From Morchella semilibera (Eukaryota > Ascomycota > Pezizomycetes > Pezizales > Morchellaceae): a stretch of DNA of 64,000 bases. The stretch is from the NCBI GenBank assembly GCA_009192285.1, contig CM018606.1, positions 734,081 to 798,080 on the forward strand, written 5' to 3'. Below the pieces are notes generated by a model, which was not told the DNA's origin, did not search any database, and saw only the letters and a list, made by a program, of their open reading frames with translations. This document shows positions 1 to 11,059 of this stretch, one piece after another (the first letter of the stretch is position 1; the number at the start of each line of letters is the position of its first letter). Both the position numbers and the translations under genes were made by a program.

Positions 1-451
1 CCGTGCATACACGAATACATACACCGAACAACCAAAGCGTCCTTGGGCCCGTCCCGCCCGAAACGTGGAAGAAAGAACAGCTCATGAAACAGGAGGCGAG
101 CGAGGAGTGAGTGAGTGATGAGATGTGATCTACTGTAGCAGAGATGGAATTGATGAATGTAGATGATGTAGATGTACTCACGGCTAATCACTTTAAGCGC
201 CCGCCGCTGATTCGCCCGTTATTTCTGGATGGCATCACAGCGAAACAGCCCCGTGTCGAGCTGCGCTTAAGGGATGGAGAGATATAAGTATCTACATATG
301 AAGTGTGTGCTTCCCCTCCCGGCACTTTGCGTGTGGAACCGGGTAAGATTGTTTAATTGCTGCATTGCATTGCATTGGGAATCTTGAAGACTTTCTCTAA
401 TTAATACTCTCTCTCTCCTCTCTGCTGGACACAGATAGGACAGGATACATA
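1..451. other. 5' spacer/promoter region of the first gene
   Basis: No gene is seen here. The last 70 bases contain a CT-rich tract (CTCTCTCTCCTCTCT near 408-422) just before the ATG at 452. Such pyrimidine tracts are common near transcription starts in filamentous ascomycetes, so this is probably the promoter and 5' leader of the gene at 452-2538. Confidence 0.4.
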
Positions 452-2538
452 ATGTCCCGTTCCGCAATGGCCGCTCACACTGTCCTGCAGGCTACACCAT
501 CGCCATCACCACCACCACCACCGTCATCTACAACTACACCACCCTCGACCATAACCATCGCAGACATGGAGATGGACAGAGTCATGGCCCTCGGCAATCT
601 GTAATCCCCTCCTCCCTCCTATAAACAATATTAGAACTAACCCCCCCCCCTCCTCTTTTCCTATAATCAACACTAACACTAACCCAGAGACCTCGAGTAC
701 GTGGCCTGGAACCTGCCCAAGACTGAACCCGGCGAGAAACGTGGCCGTACCAAGGGCCTCTTCCTGACCCCCATCGCCCTCTTCACCCCAGGAACCTCCT
801 TCCTCTCCTCCACCCCAACTACTGCCACCACCAGTTCCTCCCTCTCATGGCTCAAGAAGCGCTGCTCAGGCTTTGCCAGCACGCCCTCGACCCGCGCCGT
901 CCGCGACATCAAGCGCCCAAACTCGTGGAAGCTCTACGGCACCTCCTGCAATCCCTCCACCGCCGCGGAACCCCACTTTGTGCGCCTGGTCTTTGCAACC
1001 CCCGCCGCAAACGACGCCTTCACCCGCTGCGCCGACCTGCTCAACGCCCTCGCCGCGAAGCGCTTCCTCCAGTACTCCTCCCCCCGCGAAAAGATCCACC
1101 CGTTCGGCATCGGCTTTGACTGCGGCGTCCAAAAGTCAAAGGAGCGCCTCTACATCATCTCAAACTGCGCAAAGCAGACACCCTACCTCCGCCGCGTCGC
1201 CGTCGCATTCGAGCACCTGGACGCCTCCACGGGCGAGTGGCGCCGCAGCACCGACACAACCAGCGTGGTCGACCGCATCGGCTTCGCAACCTACAAGAGC
1301 GCGCCAAAGTCCGCCGTCCTCGCCGCCAGCACCCTCGACGCGATAACCTTCAAGGACGACGCCTACCTGCGCTTTGCGCGCGTGACCCTGCGCTTCGGCG
1401 CCCACCCAGAGCGCACGGTGCTCGACCTGGGCCGCGGCTTCGAGCCCACGCTGCAGTACGGCAAGACGGCCACCACGATCACGATGCAGCGCGCGCGCGT
1501 GCGCACCTGCGAGGGCAGCCGCGTCTCCACGCCCGTGCGCACGGCTGTGCGCCTCGTCTTTACGGATATGAAGGAGAGTCGGGGCCGCACCAGCGGTGCC
1601 TTCCGCCGCAACTCGGGCGTTGGCCGCCACGCGGCCGGTGAGGCCGAGAAGGTCATGGGACTGCTGCGGAAGACGGTCGCGCTGGCTGCCGTCAATACAC
1701 TCGGGCTCGAGGACGGGCTCGAGGACGATGCAATCTTCCAGATGAACATCCAGCGCGTCGTCACGGAGAGCGGGTTTTCGGCGAGGAGGAAGGGCGCCGA
1801 GGGGCCGGCGGAGAGGGTACAGGGCCTTGGAGCGCAGTTTCGTAACTCGACGCTGTTCTTGGTGCCGTGCTACGAGTCCAACGGCGTCAACATAGTCTTG
1901 CAGAGCAGGAACGGCGAATACGTCCTCCGCCAATACAGTAAGCCCCCTCTATCCCCACTCTCCACCCCTCTATCCCCACTCTCCACCCCCACTAACACAC
2001 AAACGCAGTCAAAAACCCCGTCCGCTTCATCGGCGCCATAACCGCAACCTCATTCACAGGCCCCCACCTCAGCACCCTCGTCAAGCACACACACGAGCAC
2101 GCGGGCGCCGGCGAAATCACCTACATGTTTGAGACGCAGGAGACGGACGCAACAACGCTCGTCGAGACACTCGTGGAGATCATCGAGAAGCTGCACCTCT
2201 TCCACACCACCGTCACCGCCTCCTCCCCGGACCCGGCGTCGATCGTCCCCCCGCCTGTGCGCGCGGGCGCGGGCGTGGGTGTCCTTGGGCGCGCGGCGAG
2301 CACGAGCGCCAGGCCGCAGCCGCACATGTACAAGGTCCCCAGGAAGCCCGTGCCCGTGTCGCACGCGAGGAGCGTTAGTGCGCCTGCGCAGGTGCCCAGG
2401 ACGGCGACGGGCGCGGAGGCGTTGAGGGCTGCGGCGGTGAAGGGGTTGGGGCTGGGCGGGGGCGGGGGCGTGGGCGTGGGGTTGAGGGGGAGCGTGCAGA
2501 AGGTTAGTACCGCGAGTACTGGCGGGTGGCTGAGGTAG
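452..2538 (+). CDS. Conserved-looking hypothetical protein, three exons (642 aa)
   Basis: I do not recognise the family. The model joins 452-600, 688-1937 and 2009-2538. Intron 1 (87 nt) starts GTAATC and ends CCCAG; intron 2 (71 nt) starts GTAAGC and ends CGCAG. Both keep the frame, and 1929 coding bases give 642 residues. The N-terminus is Pro/Ser/Thr-rich (about residues 12-35). The middle is a compact, basic, GC-rich globular segment (about 50-470) with no signal peptide or membrane helix. After intron 2 a well-ordered stretch (VRFIGAITATSFTGPHL, then an acidic ETLVEIIEKL helix) leads to a Gly/Val/Ala-rich low-complexity tail. The third base is strongly G/C biased across exons 2 and 3, which supports coding. 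The start at 452 was chosen because it opens the frame upstream of intron 1; the Met at 467 is an alternative. Function unknown. Confidence 0.7.
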
Positions 2539-2852
2539 TTGGGGGGTGGGATGGGGGAGGGTGCGGGGGGTGCGGGGGGGTGCGGGATGGGGAAAAGGGT
2601 GTTATTTATGGACGCAGTTTGGCACTGCCTTTTTTTATGTTTTTTTATATATGGTTATGGTTATGTTTAATGACGGTGGTGGATGGCGGTGGCGGTGTAT
2701 CATGTATTATAGAAATGCCACACCATACCACACCACACCAGTGATGGAATCCAAATAGTTTCCTACAGTGATAATCTTGCAACATTGACTTATCAGATTC
2801 TGACCACTTACCCACCACAAGGTCGTTCGTAAAAAAAAAAAAAAAGAACAAC
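2539..2852. other. Spacer between the first gene and tRNA-Glu
   Basis: This is the 3' flank of the first gene, G-rich and then T-rich (GGGGTGGGAT, later TTTTTTATGTTTTTTATAT). It includes CACACCATACCACACCACACC near 2711. It ends with the A15 tract that serves as Pol III terminator for the minus-strand tRNA. No gene is seen. Confidence 0.4.
2831..2845 (-). terminator. Pol III terminator (T15) of tRNA-Glu
   Basis: A run of 15 A on the plus strand reads as T15 on the minus strand, starting 7 nt past the 3' end of the tRNA. Runs of four or more T terminate RNA polymerase III, so this is a strong terminator. Confidence 0.75.
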
Positions 2853-2923
2853 TCCGATGCGGGGAATCGAACCCCGATCTGCTCGGTGAAAGCGAGCGAT
2901 GCTAACCGTTACACCACATCGGA
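2853..2923 (-). tRNA. tRNA-Glu (anticodon TTC)
   Basis: Read on the minus strand, the 71 nt fold as a complete cloverleaf. The acceptor stem TCCGATG pairs with CATCGGA. The D-arm contains GTGTAACGGTTAGCATC, which overlaps the A box. The anticodon stem GCTCG/CGAGC carries the loop CTTTCAC with anticodon TTC. The T-arm is CGGGGTTCGATTCCCCG (B box). There is no intron and no encoded CCA. A T15 tract follows the 3' end. The gene decodes GAA/GAG and looks fully functional. Confidence 0.96.
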
Positions 2924-2960
2924 CTGGGGTGCGCTCGTGTTTGTGTGTTGATGGGTGCTG

Positions 2961-3004
2961 GGGCGTGGGTGGGGTGGGTGTGGGGTGGGGTGGGTGGGTG
3001 GGTG
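2961..3004 (+). repeat. G-run tract with G-quadruplex potential
   Basis: The plus strand carries more than eight G-runs of three or four, separated by one to three bases (GGGGCGTGGGTGGGGTGGG and onward). This fits the G3+N1-7 quadruplex pattern. It begins about 40 nt upstream of the 5' end of the minus-strand tRNA-Glu. Folding or any function is inference. Confidence 0.5.
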
Positions 3005-3434
3005 ATTATGTCATGGGTGGATGGGTGGTGGGTGGCGTCATGGGGTGTCACTCGGTGTGGTGGGGAATTGTGTCCAGCCCTTAGGCTGCCATCTTCAACA
3101 GGAGAAAGCGTAGCAAGGGGGGGTTGTAGCAACAAACTACACGTTCTACTTCTTCTTTGTCTCCGGGGTGGTGGTGGTGGGGTATGTATCTCTACCGCCA
3201 CCCACCCCGTACGTCCGTGGTTCGTACGTTAGGATAAGATGGCCTGGCAGGTCTACATGTAGTACTTTGATGGGTTGTAGAAGCATGAACACCGCGGCTG
3301 GGGGGTTGGGCAGTTCAGTGCACCGCGGTCGCGGTTTTGTCTGCGGCCCCGGGGGTGGTGGGATGGTGGGGATGGGGGTGGTGGGGAAAACGGCAGGGGT
3401 GGTGGTGGGTGCCCGCTGCTATGTTCTGGGCTTT

Positions 3435-3449
3435 GGGGGGGGGGGGGGG
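3435..3449 (+). repeat. G15 homopolymer
   Basis: Uninterrupted run of 15 G inside a broader G-rich stretch. Its length is uncertain in any assembly. Confidence 0.9.
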
Positions 3450-3933
3450 ACTGGGTGGGCTGAACGGGCACGCTGCAGCTATCGGGCTGTTTGGTGGTCC
3501 AGTTGCAACGCGTGAGGGTGGTGGGGTTTTATCTCCTATGCTGCTATATCGAGCGGGGGTTTTGGAATGGCGGGTACCGTGTCAGGCCTAGCTAGAAGGT
3601 GCAAGTTTGTATTGGAGTTTCTGCTATCGAAGCGATCTCCACCGCCTATTTAATAAATGGGTTCCACTTCAGGGTAAGCGTTTAGTTAGCTTGTCCTCTG
3701 TTGTGGTGGTTGTGGGGTCTTGGCTTTATACGACACACTTCTAAGTCTGACACAGTAGTAGTCCAACGCCGCGAGCAGCCCCGCCCGACTGCAGCCAACT
3801 GTAGTCGACGGACTATTAGAGTACACTGCAGGACTGCGGCCGTCCGGCCAAGACCGTCCGTCAAATTTTGGACTCACTACCGTTGGTGCAGTTACTGTCC
3901 AGCCCGATTGTGGTCGACTGCCAGTCCAGGACT

Positions 3934-4138
3934 GGACGGACTATGGGCCTAAAGAGTGTAGTGATCTTGTTTATTATGGTGTTTATGGTAACTAAGTGAA
4001 TATGGAGGTTGAAGAGTATGGTTTGATATTGATTTAATTCTCTCTGACTATTGTCTGTGGACTCTAGGTTGGAGCCACCTCAGCCTAGGAAGAAATTAAA
4101 GAAACTTAGGCAGCACCCAACGGGCCCATAGTCAGACC
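3934..4138. repeat. Inverted 16-mers within a GGACTG/CAGTCC-rich block
   Basis: GGACGGACTATGGGCC at 3934-3949 is matched in inverted orientation at 4123-4138 by GGCCCATAGTCAGACC, with 14 of 16 positions complementary and a loop of about 173 nt. The flanks (3740-3930 and 4140-4470) carry many degenerate copies of GACTG, CAGTCC and CTGCAG. This suggests a nested or foldback transposable-element relic rather than a gene. No target duplication could be defined. Confidence 0.4.
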
Positions 4139-4637
4139 GCCCATCTGGTCACAATTCAGTCTGAGACTGGACGGTGCTGGAGACTGCGGACTGCATAAAA
4201 GTGCTAAAAGTAGTTTACTTTTTGCCAGAACGGAACGCAATAAAGATCGTCATATGGGGGTAGAGATTGCAGTGTCCGCCTAGTGTCATTAGTTCACCAT
4301 GTACTTGTGCAGTCCATAGTCCTAGGCCATGGTCGAAATTCTGGTCTGCCCTAGTCTGCAATCCGCTGCAGTCATATAGGTTCCTCCTAGTCCATCTAAA
4401 TGTATCCGCCCAGGGACCTCAAAACTCCATTGCCGCAGCCAAGACCAGCGCTATTCCCGACTTGGCACCCTACTAATTCTCGGCGCGTTTCTGTCTTGGC
4501 AAGGATTGAAGAAAAGGTTTTTACATGCGGAAGGAGTTCCCAAAATCAGTCCCATCAATCCCACCCCACCCCCGCCAAACCACACTAACGGCACCAACCC
4601 ACCGAGCCGAAACACCCCCCCGGCACGCCGCCTGCAC

Positions 4638-4724
4638 GGTCGCATGGCCCAATGGCAAGGCGCTTGACTACGATTACTTCCCTCCGAAATCAAGAGATTC
4701 CAGGTTCGACCCCTGGTGCGATCA
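4638..4724 (+). tRNA. tRNA-Arg (anticodon ACG) with a 15-nt intron
   Basis: The 87-nt gene folds as a cloverleaf once a 15-nt intron is removed. The acceptor stem GGTCGCA pairs with TGCGATC (one G-U). The D-arm lies within TGGCCCAATGGCAAGGC. The anticodon stem CTTGA/TCAAG carries the loop CTACGA-A with anticodon ACG. The intron occupies about 4674-4688, one base 3' of the anticodon, the canonical position for nuclear tRNA introns. The T-arm is CCAGGTTCGACCCCTGG. The discriminator base A is at 4724 and CCA is not encoded. The A34 of ACG is expected to be modified to inosine, reading CGU/CGC/CGA. Confidence 0.93.
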
Positions 4725-5210
4725 TCAATCAAGTGGGTTCACACAACTTCTTTCTCTTTTGCAAGTTTGTACAGAGTCTTGGTTTTGCGTTGGGGACGGA
4801 GGAGCTTAGGGCTTCGGCGGTTGGTTGGGAAGTAATGACATGTGGGCGGGCGGACGGGACGCCCGGCGCTATGCATGAGATTGAGATGGGGCGGTAATGC
4901 AGGTACCCGGCCGGGAATTGCGTTTTCAGATCAGATTTGTGGGGGGTGAAATGATTCGACGGGAGCTGCACAGGGGCGGGAGAAACCATCTACCGCATGA
5001 GTGCTGCGCAACCCAGGTATCGTATCTTTAACGACACATCGCAACTACCAAACTACGGGAACAAGTACAACTATCACGGGCAAGACACACAAAATCACAA
5101 AAACACAATCTCAGATGATCTTTGTATAATTCGCATACGTTTAGATCAAACTATATACAAACCAAGAAAACAGATCCTTCTTTGTCCCCGCCACTGCATA
5201 AACCAAGCAA
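4725..5210. other. Spacer between tRNA-Arg and the carboxylesterase 3' end
   Basis: Nothing coding is recognised apart from short frames without domains. The part next to 5210 is the likely 3' UTR of the minus-strand carboxylesterase gene. Confidence 0.35.
4757..4760 (+). terminator. Pol III terminator (T4) of tRNA-Arg
   Basis: The first run of four T (TCTCTTTTGC) lies 32 nt past the tRNA 3' end. It is a weak but plausible Pol III stop signal. Confidence 0.45.
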
Positions 5211-7129
5211 CTACCTCCCAGTCCACACTCCGCTCTGCCACCACGCGCACCTCGTCTTGTCCATATCTGGGTCGTCGATTGTCTTGTACCCCGTCAGGTT
5301 CACGTCCAGAACCTTCACGGTATCGCCGGCATTCGTGAGTGGGAATGTGGCTGTTGCCGGGACCGATCCAGACTCCTTGTAGGTGTTTGGGTCTCCGCTC
5401 CTCACGAAGCTTGTGATGTAGCTCTGGAACCCCGTGGCCAGGTTCTTTTGCGTGACAAAGTCCAGGTCAAAATCCACCTGCAGGACCTGCCCGATGTTGA
5501 GGTCGCTCCGCCAGAATGCGAGTATCAGATCGAAGCCATGTATTCCGGGGGGGACCGAGAACTGGTATCCCCATGATGTCGGGAATGCCTGTGCCAGGAA
5601 GCGGAAGTTGCAGGTTACAACCCATTCGCCGATAATGGCGCTAAGGCGCTCATAGTTTGTAAGGAACGTGCCAAAGAGGCTGGGTTCGGGATAGAGTGTC
5701 TCGAGTTCTGTGAGTACCTGGGCAGTCGCATTAGGGAAGTTGTCACCCAGGAGTTCACTGATCTGACTATTAAGGATCTTTGTAGGATCCGCAAACAGGA
5801 ATCCTTCATTGCTTGTGTGACCAAGCATGATCGCAACACCCTTATGATAGTTTCCAGCCGCCAGTTCGATTCCAGGTAGGTCTTTCACAAAGTCGTTATC
5901 CACTGCAGGGCCGTATCCGAATGTTCCATAAGGAGAATCATAAACTGTCGCTACGTTTGCGGCTTGCAATACATCCGATGAGAGGGTGCGCAGACATGCA
6001 AGACCGAGACCTTTACATCCGGCCTTGACTTCAAATGTCTGATACTGCTTCTCTAGACGACCAGGATCATAGAGCGGTTCAAACGCCGGGGACATCATGA
6101 TTGCACGCTTGAATAGTGGGGTTAGAGTCCCGCCTTGGGCGGTGAGGTGGTGCATGATTGAGCCCGCACCTGCGGACTCACCCATTGCAGTAACAGTACT
6201 CGGGTCGCCTCCAAGAAGTGAAATATAGTCTTGAACCCATTGAAACGCTGCCCTCTGATCCCAGAAGGCGGCGTTTGGAGTACCCTGAGACTCCAGGGTT
6301 GGCCCGTTAAGAAATCCGAATGCACCGAGCTATGTGAAGAATGCAGTGTTAGTCAAAACCTCTCTGCACAACCTAATAGGTTTACACTTACTCTGTAATT
6401 CGGCGCTACATAGATTAGGTTGTTTCCGCTCGCCTTCAAGAATGGGTTTCCATCATAAAGCAAGAAAGATTTCGAGCCCAATACTATTAATAAACCATTA
6501 GTGATCCGTTTCCTCAATGCCGGGCCAGATTATTATTGTCGGGTAAACTAACCATATCCACCACCAAAGATCCAAAATAGGATAGGTAGGTCCTTTACTT
6601 CTCCCCTCACAGCCGCGCCAGGAACCTGGATGTCAAGGAACAAACAGTCTTCCGATACTGGCTCAAGAGATTGCAAGATCGGGTATCCAACTACACGGTT
6701 ATATTAGAATATACAAAACCAAGATTGACCATAGATACAGTCCGGTCCTACAATGAATAGGTTACATACCAAATAGCTGCTGCGGAGCTGCTTGCATACA
6801 CTGATACCCTACTGTTCCGTCCTGAACTCCGGTCTCGGTCAATGGTGCAGCGGGCTTAGCCCAGCGTAGGTTCCCAACGGGAGGAGCGGCGAACCGGATG
6901 TTCTTGAAGGTGTAGTACTAGATAAAACATGAGAATTCGGAAAAGGAAATTCGGTTCTTTGAGAACTTACATCGTCTGTGACATCGTATGAATAGGCTTT
7001 ATATGTTGCATACGGCAATGTCAATTCTGGCAATCCATCCGTTGACGAAAATGCAATTCCTAGGGATAGAGGAGCGGCAAGAACAGCGCTGGGTAACAAC
7101 CCAGCCAGGAACAAAAGTGCACCACGCAT
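5211..7129 (-). CDS. Secreted type-B carboxylesterase/lipase (551 aa, five exons)
   Basis: Exons, in order of translation, are 7129-6971, 6917-6770, 6690-6553, 6483-6392 and 6329-5211. The four introns (53-79 nt) have GTAAGT, GTATGT, GTTAGT and GTAAGT donors and TAG acceptors, and all keep the frame. The protein begins with a signal peptide (MRGALLFLAGLLPSAVLA). It carries the alpha/beta-hydrolase type-B signatures: an oxyanion-hole stretch FGGGYVLGS, the SEDCLFLDI motif, the nucleophile elbow GESAG (Ser about residue 231), an acidic residue in TSNEGFLF (Glu about 354) and the catalytic His in GIHGFDLI (about 443). The length fits the family, so the enzyme should be active and secreted, hydrolysing esters of unknown specificity. 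A TATA-like element lies about 90 nt upstream. It could equally be named a lipase or cholinesterase-like enzyme. Confidence 0.92.
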
Positions 7130-10100
7130 AATGAAGGAGCTGGGGAGAATGTAGAGAGGATATCGAGACTGCTCTGCCCTTAGAGAACCTAGCTATGGAA
7201 GGGGAAGGCAGCTCGATATATATAGTCTCCATTTTGATAGAGGAATCAATTCATACCCTCTAGCTCTAGGTAATCCCCCCTAGAGCTCTGGTGTAGTATT
7301 TTTCCCTCTAGTAACGCACGGATATTTCATGGGTATCTAATTACACTTGTCGCTCTACATCCGGGGTAGTACGAGGAGCGTCTTTTTTCTGAAGCGGATT
7401 TCGCTTTCGGCTTGATAGTGCCGAAAAAATTAGAAAAGGGGGAGGTAGCCTTGACAGTAGCTTAATCACTACAGATTTCTATCAATATGTTCTAGATCTG
7501 GGCGCGCATCGTGGCGGTGTAAAAACCTCCCTGGTGGTAGTGGGGGTGAGCTCTACCCGGAGGGAGATGCAGCGAAAGGAATTGATACTAAGCATTTCAT
7601 CCTTCCATATTGCACCCTGTCTGGTCAGGTGGGCGCTTGTAATTCCTTTAAATTGCGGATGCATCCTGGATAAAAGTCAGAAAGGTGAAGGTACTATTTT
7701 CGGCGGGTCGGGGAAGATTGAATTTGTGGGGTACCTTGTAGGAGCCGGAGACGAAGGTGTTGTTTTCGGAGTTGAGATCATGGCCTGTCAAAACATTCGA
7801 CATCTGAAAGGCCCTCAGCTGGCTTGTGATGCCGAAAGGATGCCTTTATAAATAATAAGGAGGGGGGGTATCTTTTCTTTTCTTTTCTTTGTTCAACACC
7901 CTCTCTTTTCCCAAATGTGTTAAGGGTGTGCAATAGAGCTTCGTGCCCTAACAGGGGTAAAGAGGAGCCGTGTGGGGGAAAGGGTAGATTAATGGATGAA
8001 CCGGAAACTATTCCGATATCCGGGGTAAAGTTTTGTACAACGTTGAAATCTGCAGTTATCTGGAGGTGGTTCTACGGTAGGACCATTATAGAAACAGGGG
8101 TCTAAAAAGCATATACCTACCTGTACTTGCACCATTCGGGGCGGCCGAAGGAACTTGCCGGTGTAGGTACACCACATTCGATGAGACCGTTGCTTACTGC
8201 ATGAAAACAGGCAAGGGGGTGGATAATATTGCATCCGCTGACATTGACAGCTGTCGATCGACAGGTACGCCCAGGAACAAGAAACTGAGACACCAAGACG
8301 TTGAAATAAGATGTGGCGAGTCCATCAGTAGCGAAAAGCAAAAAAAAAAAGAAAGAGAAGAGGAGAAAAGGACAATGGAAATCGAAGTCAAAGGAGCTCA
8401 CTTGGGATAAGGATAAAGCTCTATTTTCTATCATTGACGTCACCTCCAAATAATATAAAGTGCAGAATAATAAATAAATACTTCAAGGTTATCACGGTTG
8501 GTTGTTACCTGCATGCATGCAGCAAGGCTCTCGCTTAATTGAGTAAATCTATCGGCAATCGCTCCCAGGGGTTGCCAGCGAAAAACAAAAGGTGGACACG
8601 GAGCAATTTTGGACCGTGGATTCTTTATGCTTAATCTGTCCTGTGCGTGAGCTTCACGCATAATGTGTAGAAAGCCGAACACACATGTGAAAAACTACAA
8701 CATCGTGTCTGGTTTTCTTGCACGATGGGGATTTAGTGTGGTTGCACCCCGCCTTGTACCTCCGCCGAGTGATTACCCATGAAAACCAACTCAGCAACAA
8801 TATCTCCATGTCAGCTCAGCTCAGATATGAGGACTTGTGTGCTTTTAGGAATTAATTTAGGTAGACCGTTGTCATACGAGCGGAGTGCAATGGGAGTGGA
8901 TATAAATGTAGAGGGCAAGAATAACTGGCATTACTCACAGAGAAAGTATATCTATTAGACATATAGGTTTATCCTAAAGTCTGCCACCTTTATCCGTGTT
9001 CCGCTGAACCGAAGCCATAACTAATTCTAGTGAAGAAGCCCAAAAGTTGAGAGAATAATTAGGGACAATGTCGAAACAAAATGTCATGGAAGGAATCCAC
9101 TTTAGGGTCTCGATCTCGGAGATGCCGAAAGACCATCATGATATCAAAACCTTTATATATGCACTGGCTATATATTGGTGCTAGCTGGAAGGCTACCTCG
9201 TAAGGCCAACCCGCGCTCAGATTCTCAGAAGGGAGCGCCAACATACACTAGGGGTGCTCACTTTCAGAAACCCGTGTCTTTAGAACGCCACATAACAATG
9301 CTGTTTATATGGTACGGTATTTTTCAAAGAGCTGAATACCTCCCAAGTCCATATACCATACTTTGGGATAAAGTCTATTACCATATTAATTTAAAGTTTG
9401 TGTTTAACATACTACAGCCGATCAATCCTATATGGCACGCATATATGGTTATTATCCTGGGTAATAAGGCAGGTTGATATGATGATGCCTATTTTCTGCT
9501 CAAAAGAGGTGATTGCCGATAATTTCAGACGATCAATTAAGTATGAAGGTGACTATATGAGTATAAGAGCACATTCCTGGGAGTGAGTACCTCTACGGTA
9601 CCGGAGAGCTGCATAAATGCACATATAAAGTTTGAGTTTCCATAGTTCCATTAGGGAGGGTATTTGCTCAATTGGCATCTCCGTCTGGGAGGCAGGGGTT
9701 CTTCGTGTTTGCGGGAATAAATAAGTACCCAAACAAAAAACTTCTTAGTACTGTGATAGTGTAAACTTCGCACACATAAACTAGGGATGTTATGTACTAT
9801 ATCCTCTCCCAAACTTACGGGCCATTTCACCCGAACTAAAGGCTCATTTGAGTTTAAGTTTAGGCAACTCACCACATGTGTCGACCTGAGAACTACATAA
9901 CAGCCCTACGAACTAGGGATATCAGAGTCTTGAAGTATCAGCTCCTTTTATAACCCGGTCTACAAATAGTTTGCATCTTCATTCTTGCACGTCATGAGCG
10001 CACAGGATTAGGGCTAGGGTTACTTACCTTGAGACATCATACTTCAACAAGGTCAGACGACCAAAAATATTGCCCAAAGAACAATTCAGGGGTCGATGCA

Positions 10101-11059
10101 AAACGTGGGTTTGTTTTCTAGTTTAATGAGGCAATTGTCTATTATGACTGATTAAATATAAGCGCAATGATAATGCGGGACCTGGAGCTCAGCTAGACCT
10201 AGTCTCCACGGTGCTTAAGGTCTGATTGGGTATAAGAGTCAACTGCAGTATTGTAAAGAATGATTGCTAGATGATCATTGCTGGGTATTGTTTTAGCTTT
10301 AGAGTACATATTTATCAAGATGGACGTACGGCAATTGGAGGGAATAGGTAGGGTGATGATTGCTCATGGAAGATTTGAATATATATTGATGGAAATATAG
10401 TCTTTGGAACGCTTATGACGAATAGAAGTATATTAACAGGAATAAAACTAGATGGCGACTCTAGCTGCCTCTTTATATAAATGGACTCAAAGGGTCATAC
10501 GGTACTATACTTCCGATGCTTAGCTCGGTATGACGCAAGCACACGTCCATCTTGTTACACCCCACTGTTCATATCATTTGGTAACATAGTAGCTGAAGAC
10601 ATTAAGTAAATATGTAACGTTGTTTGGCTTTAAGCCCATCACATTCAGTGCATATGAAGTTACGCAAAGATAGAAGGGTCCACATTCATTCGTCAATTCA
10701 TTATAGTTATTGTAGTTATAAGGACACATATAACTACGATAAAAGTTTCCCAAAAGAAATCAAAAGAGTGTGTTCAGTGTACATATGAAACATGACTTAT
10801 AGCAGCAAAAGTGGGGTGTTAAAAAGAAAGGCCAGAGATTGAACTGGGACATGTAGAAACAAATAAAATGAACCTCCTACTCTTTGATTCAAGGGCTACC
10901 CAAGAAAAACGAGAGATAGAAAAAAGAACTGAAAGAAATATAAAATGACATGTCCACCTGCGGACGAAGGCGAGGGCTAACTCAGCGGCTCGGCCATGGC
11001 TAACCCGTGTATCCTGACAGAACGATCTATGATCTATCTCGTCTTCCCGTAACCCATCC
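7130..11059. other. Long gene-free spacer (3.9 kb)
   Basis: I see no supportable gene in this AT-rich stretch. The short frames lack domains, splice continuity and codon bias. The first 100 bases are the carboxylesterase promoter. A TTTTCTTTTCTTTTCTTT tract lies at about 7872-7890. Around 9665-9715 there is a tRNA-like stretch that does not fold properly. The rest is unremarkable. Confidence 0.4.
7216..7224 (-). promoter_or_regulatory. TATA-like box upstream of the carboxylesterase
   Basis: On the minus strand, CTATATATATCG lies about 90 nt upstream of the start codon at 7129. This is a plausible core-promoter position for a regulated secreted enzyme. Confidence 0.4.

Larger units (their letters stand above)
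2924..4637. other. Gene-free spacer with G-rich tract and degenerate repeat block
   Basis: No gene is supported. From 2960 to about 3590 the plus strand is very G-rich (GGGTGGGG-type runs and G15 at 3435-3449). From about 3740 to 4470 the sequence is crowded with CAGTCC/GGACTG and CTGCAG motifs in both orientations, including a pair of inverted 16-mers. It reads like a decayed non-coding transposable element. The short open frames here have no recognisable domains. Confidence 0.5.

Noticed and set aside
1160-1933. Long minus-strand frame of 257 codons over the first gene
   Set aside because: It is an antisense shadow caused by the high GC third positions of the plus-strand gene and has no domain.
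8117-8449. Minus-strand frame with a hydrophobic Phe/Leu run
   Set aside because: The hydrophobic run comes from an A/G-rich low-complexity tract on the plus strand; there is no start context, splice support or recognisable domain.
9655-9720. tRNA-like stretch (GCTCAATTGGCA followed by CTCCGTCTGGGAG and GGGGTTCTTCG)
   Set aside because: It resembles a D-arm and anticodon arm, but the anticodon loop has five bases, the T-loop lacks TTCRA and no acceptor stem closes. At most it is a decayed tRNA fragment or coincidence.
10006-10026. TTAGGG/CTAGGG words suggestive of an interstitial telomere repeat
   Set aside because: Only about two degenerate units, with no array.
10826-10860. Possible minus-strand tRNA B box (CCAGTTCAATCTCTGG)
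   Set aside because: No A box, anticodon stem or acceptor stem could be built around it.
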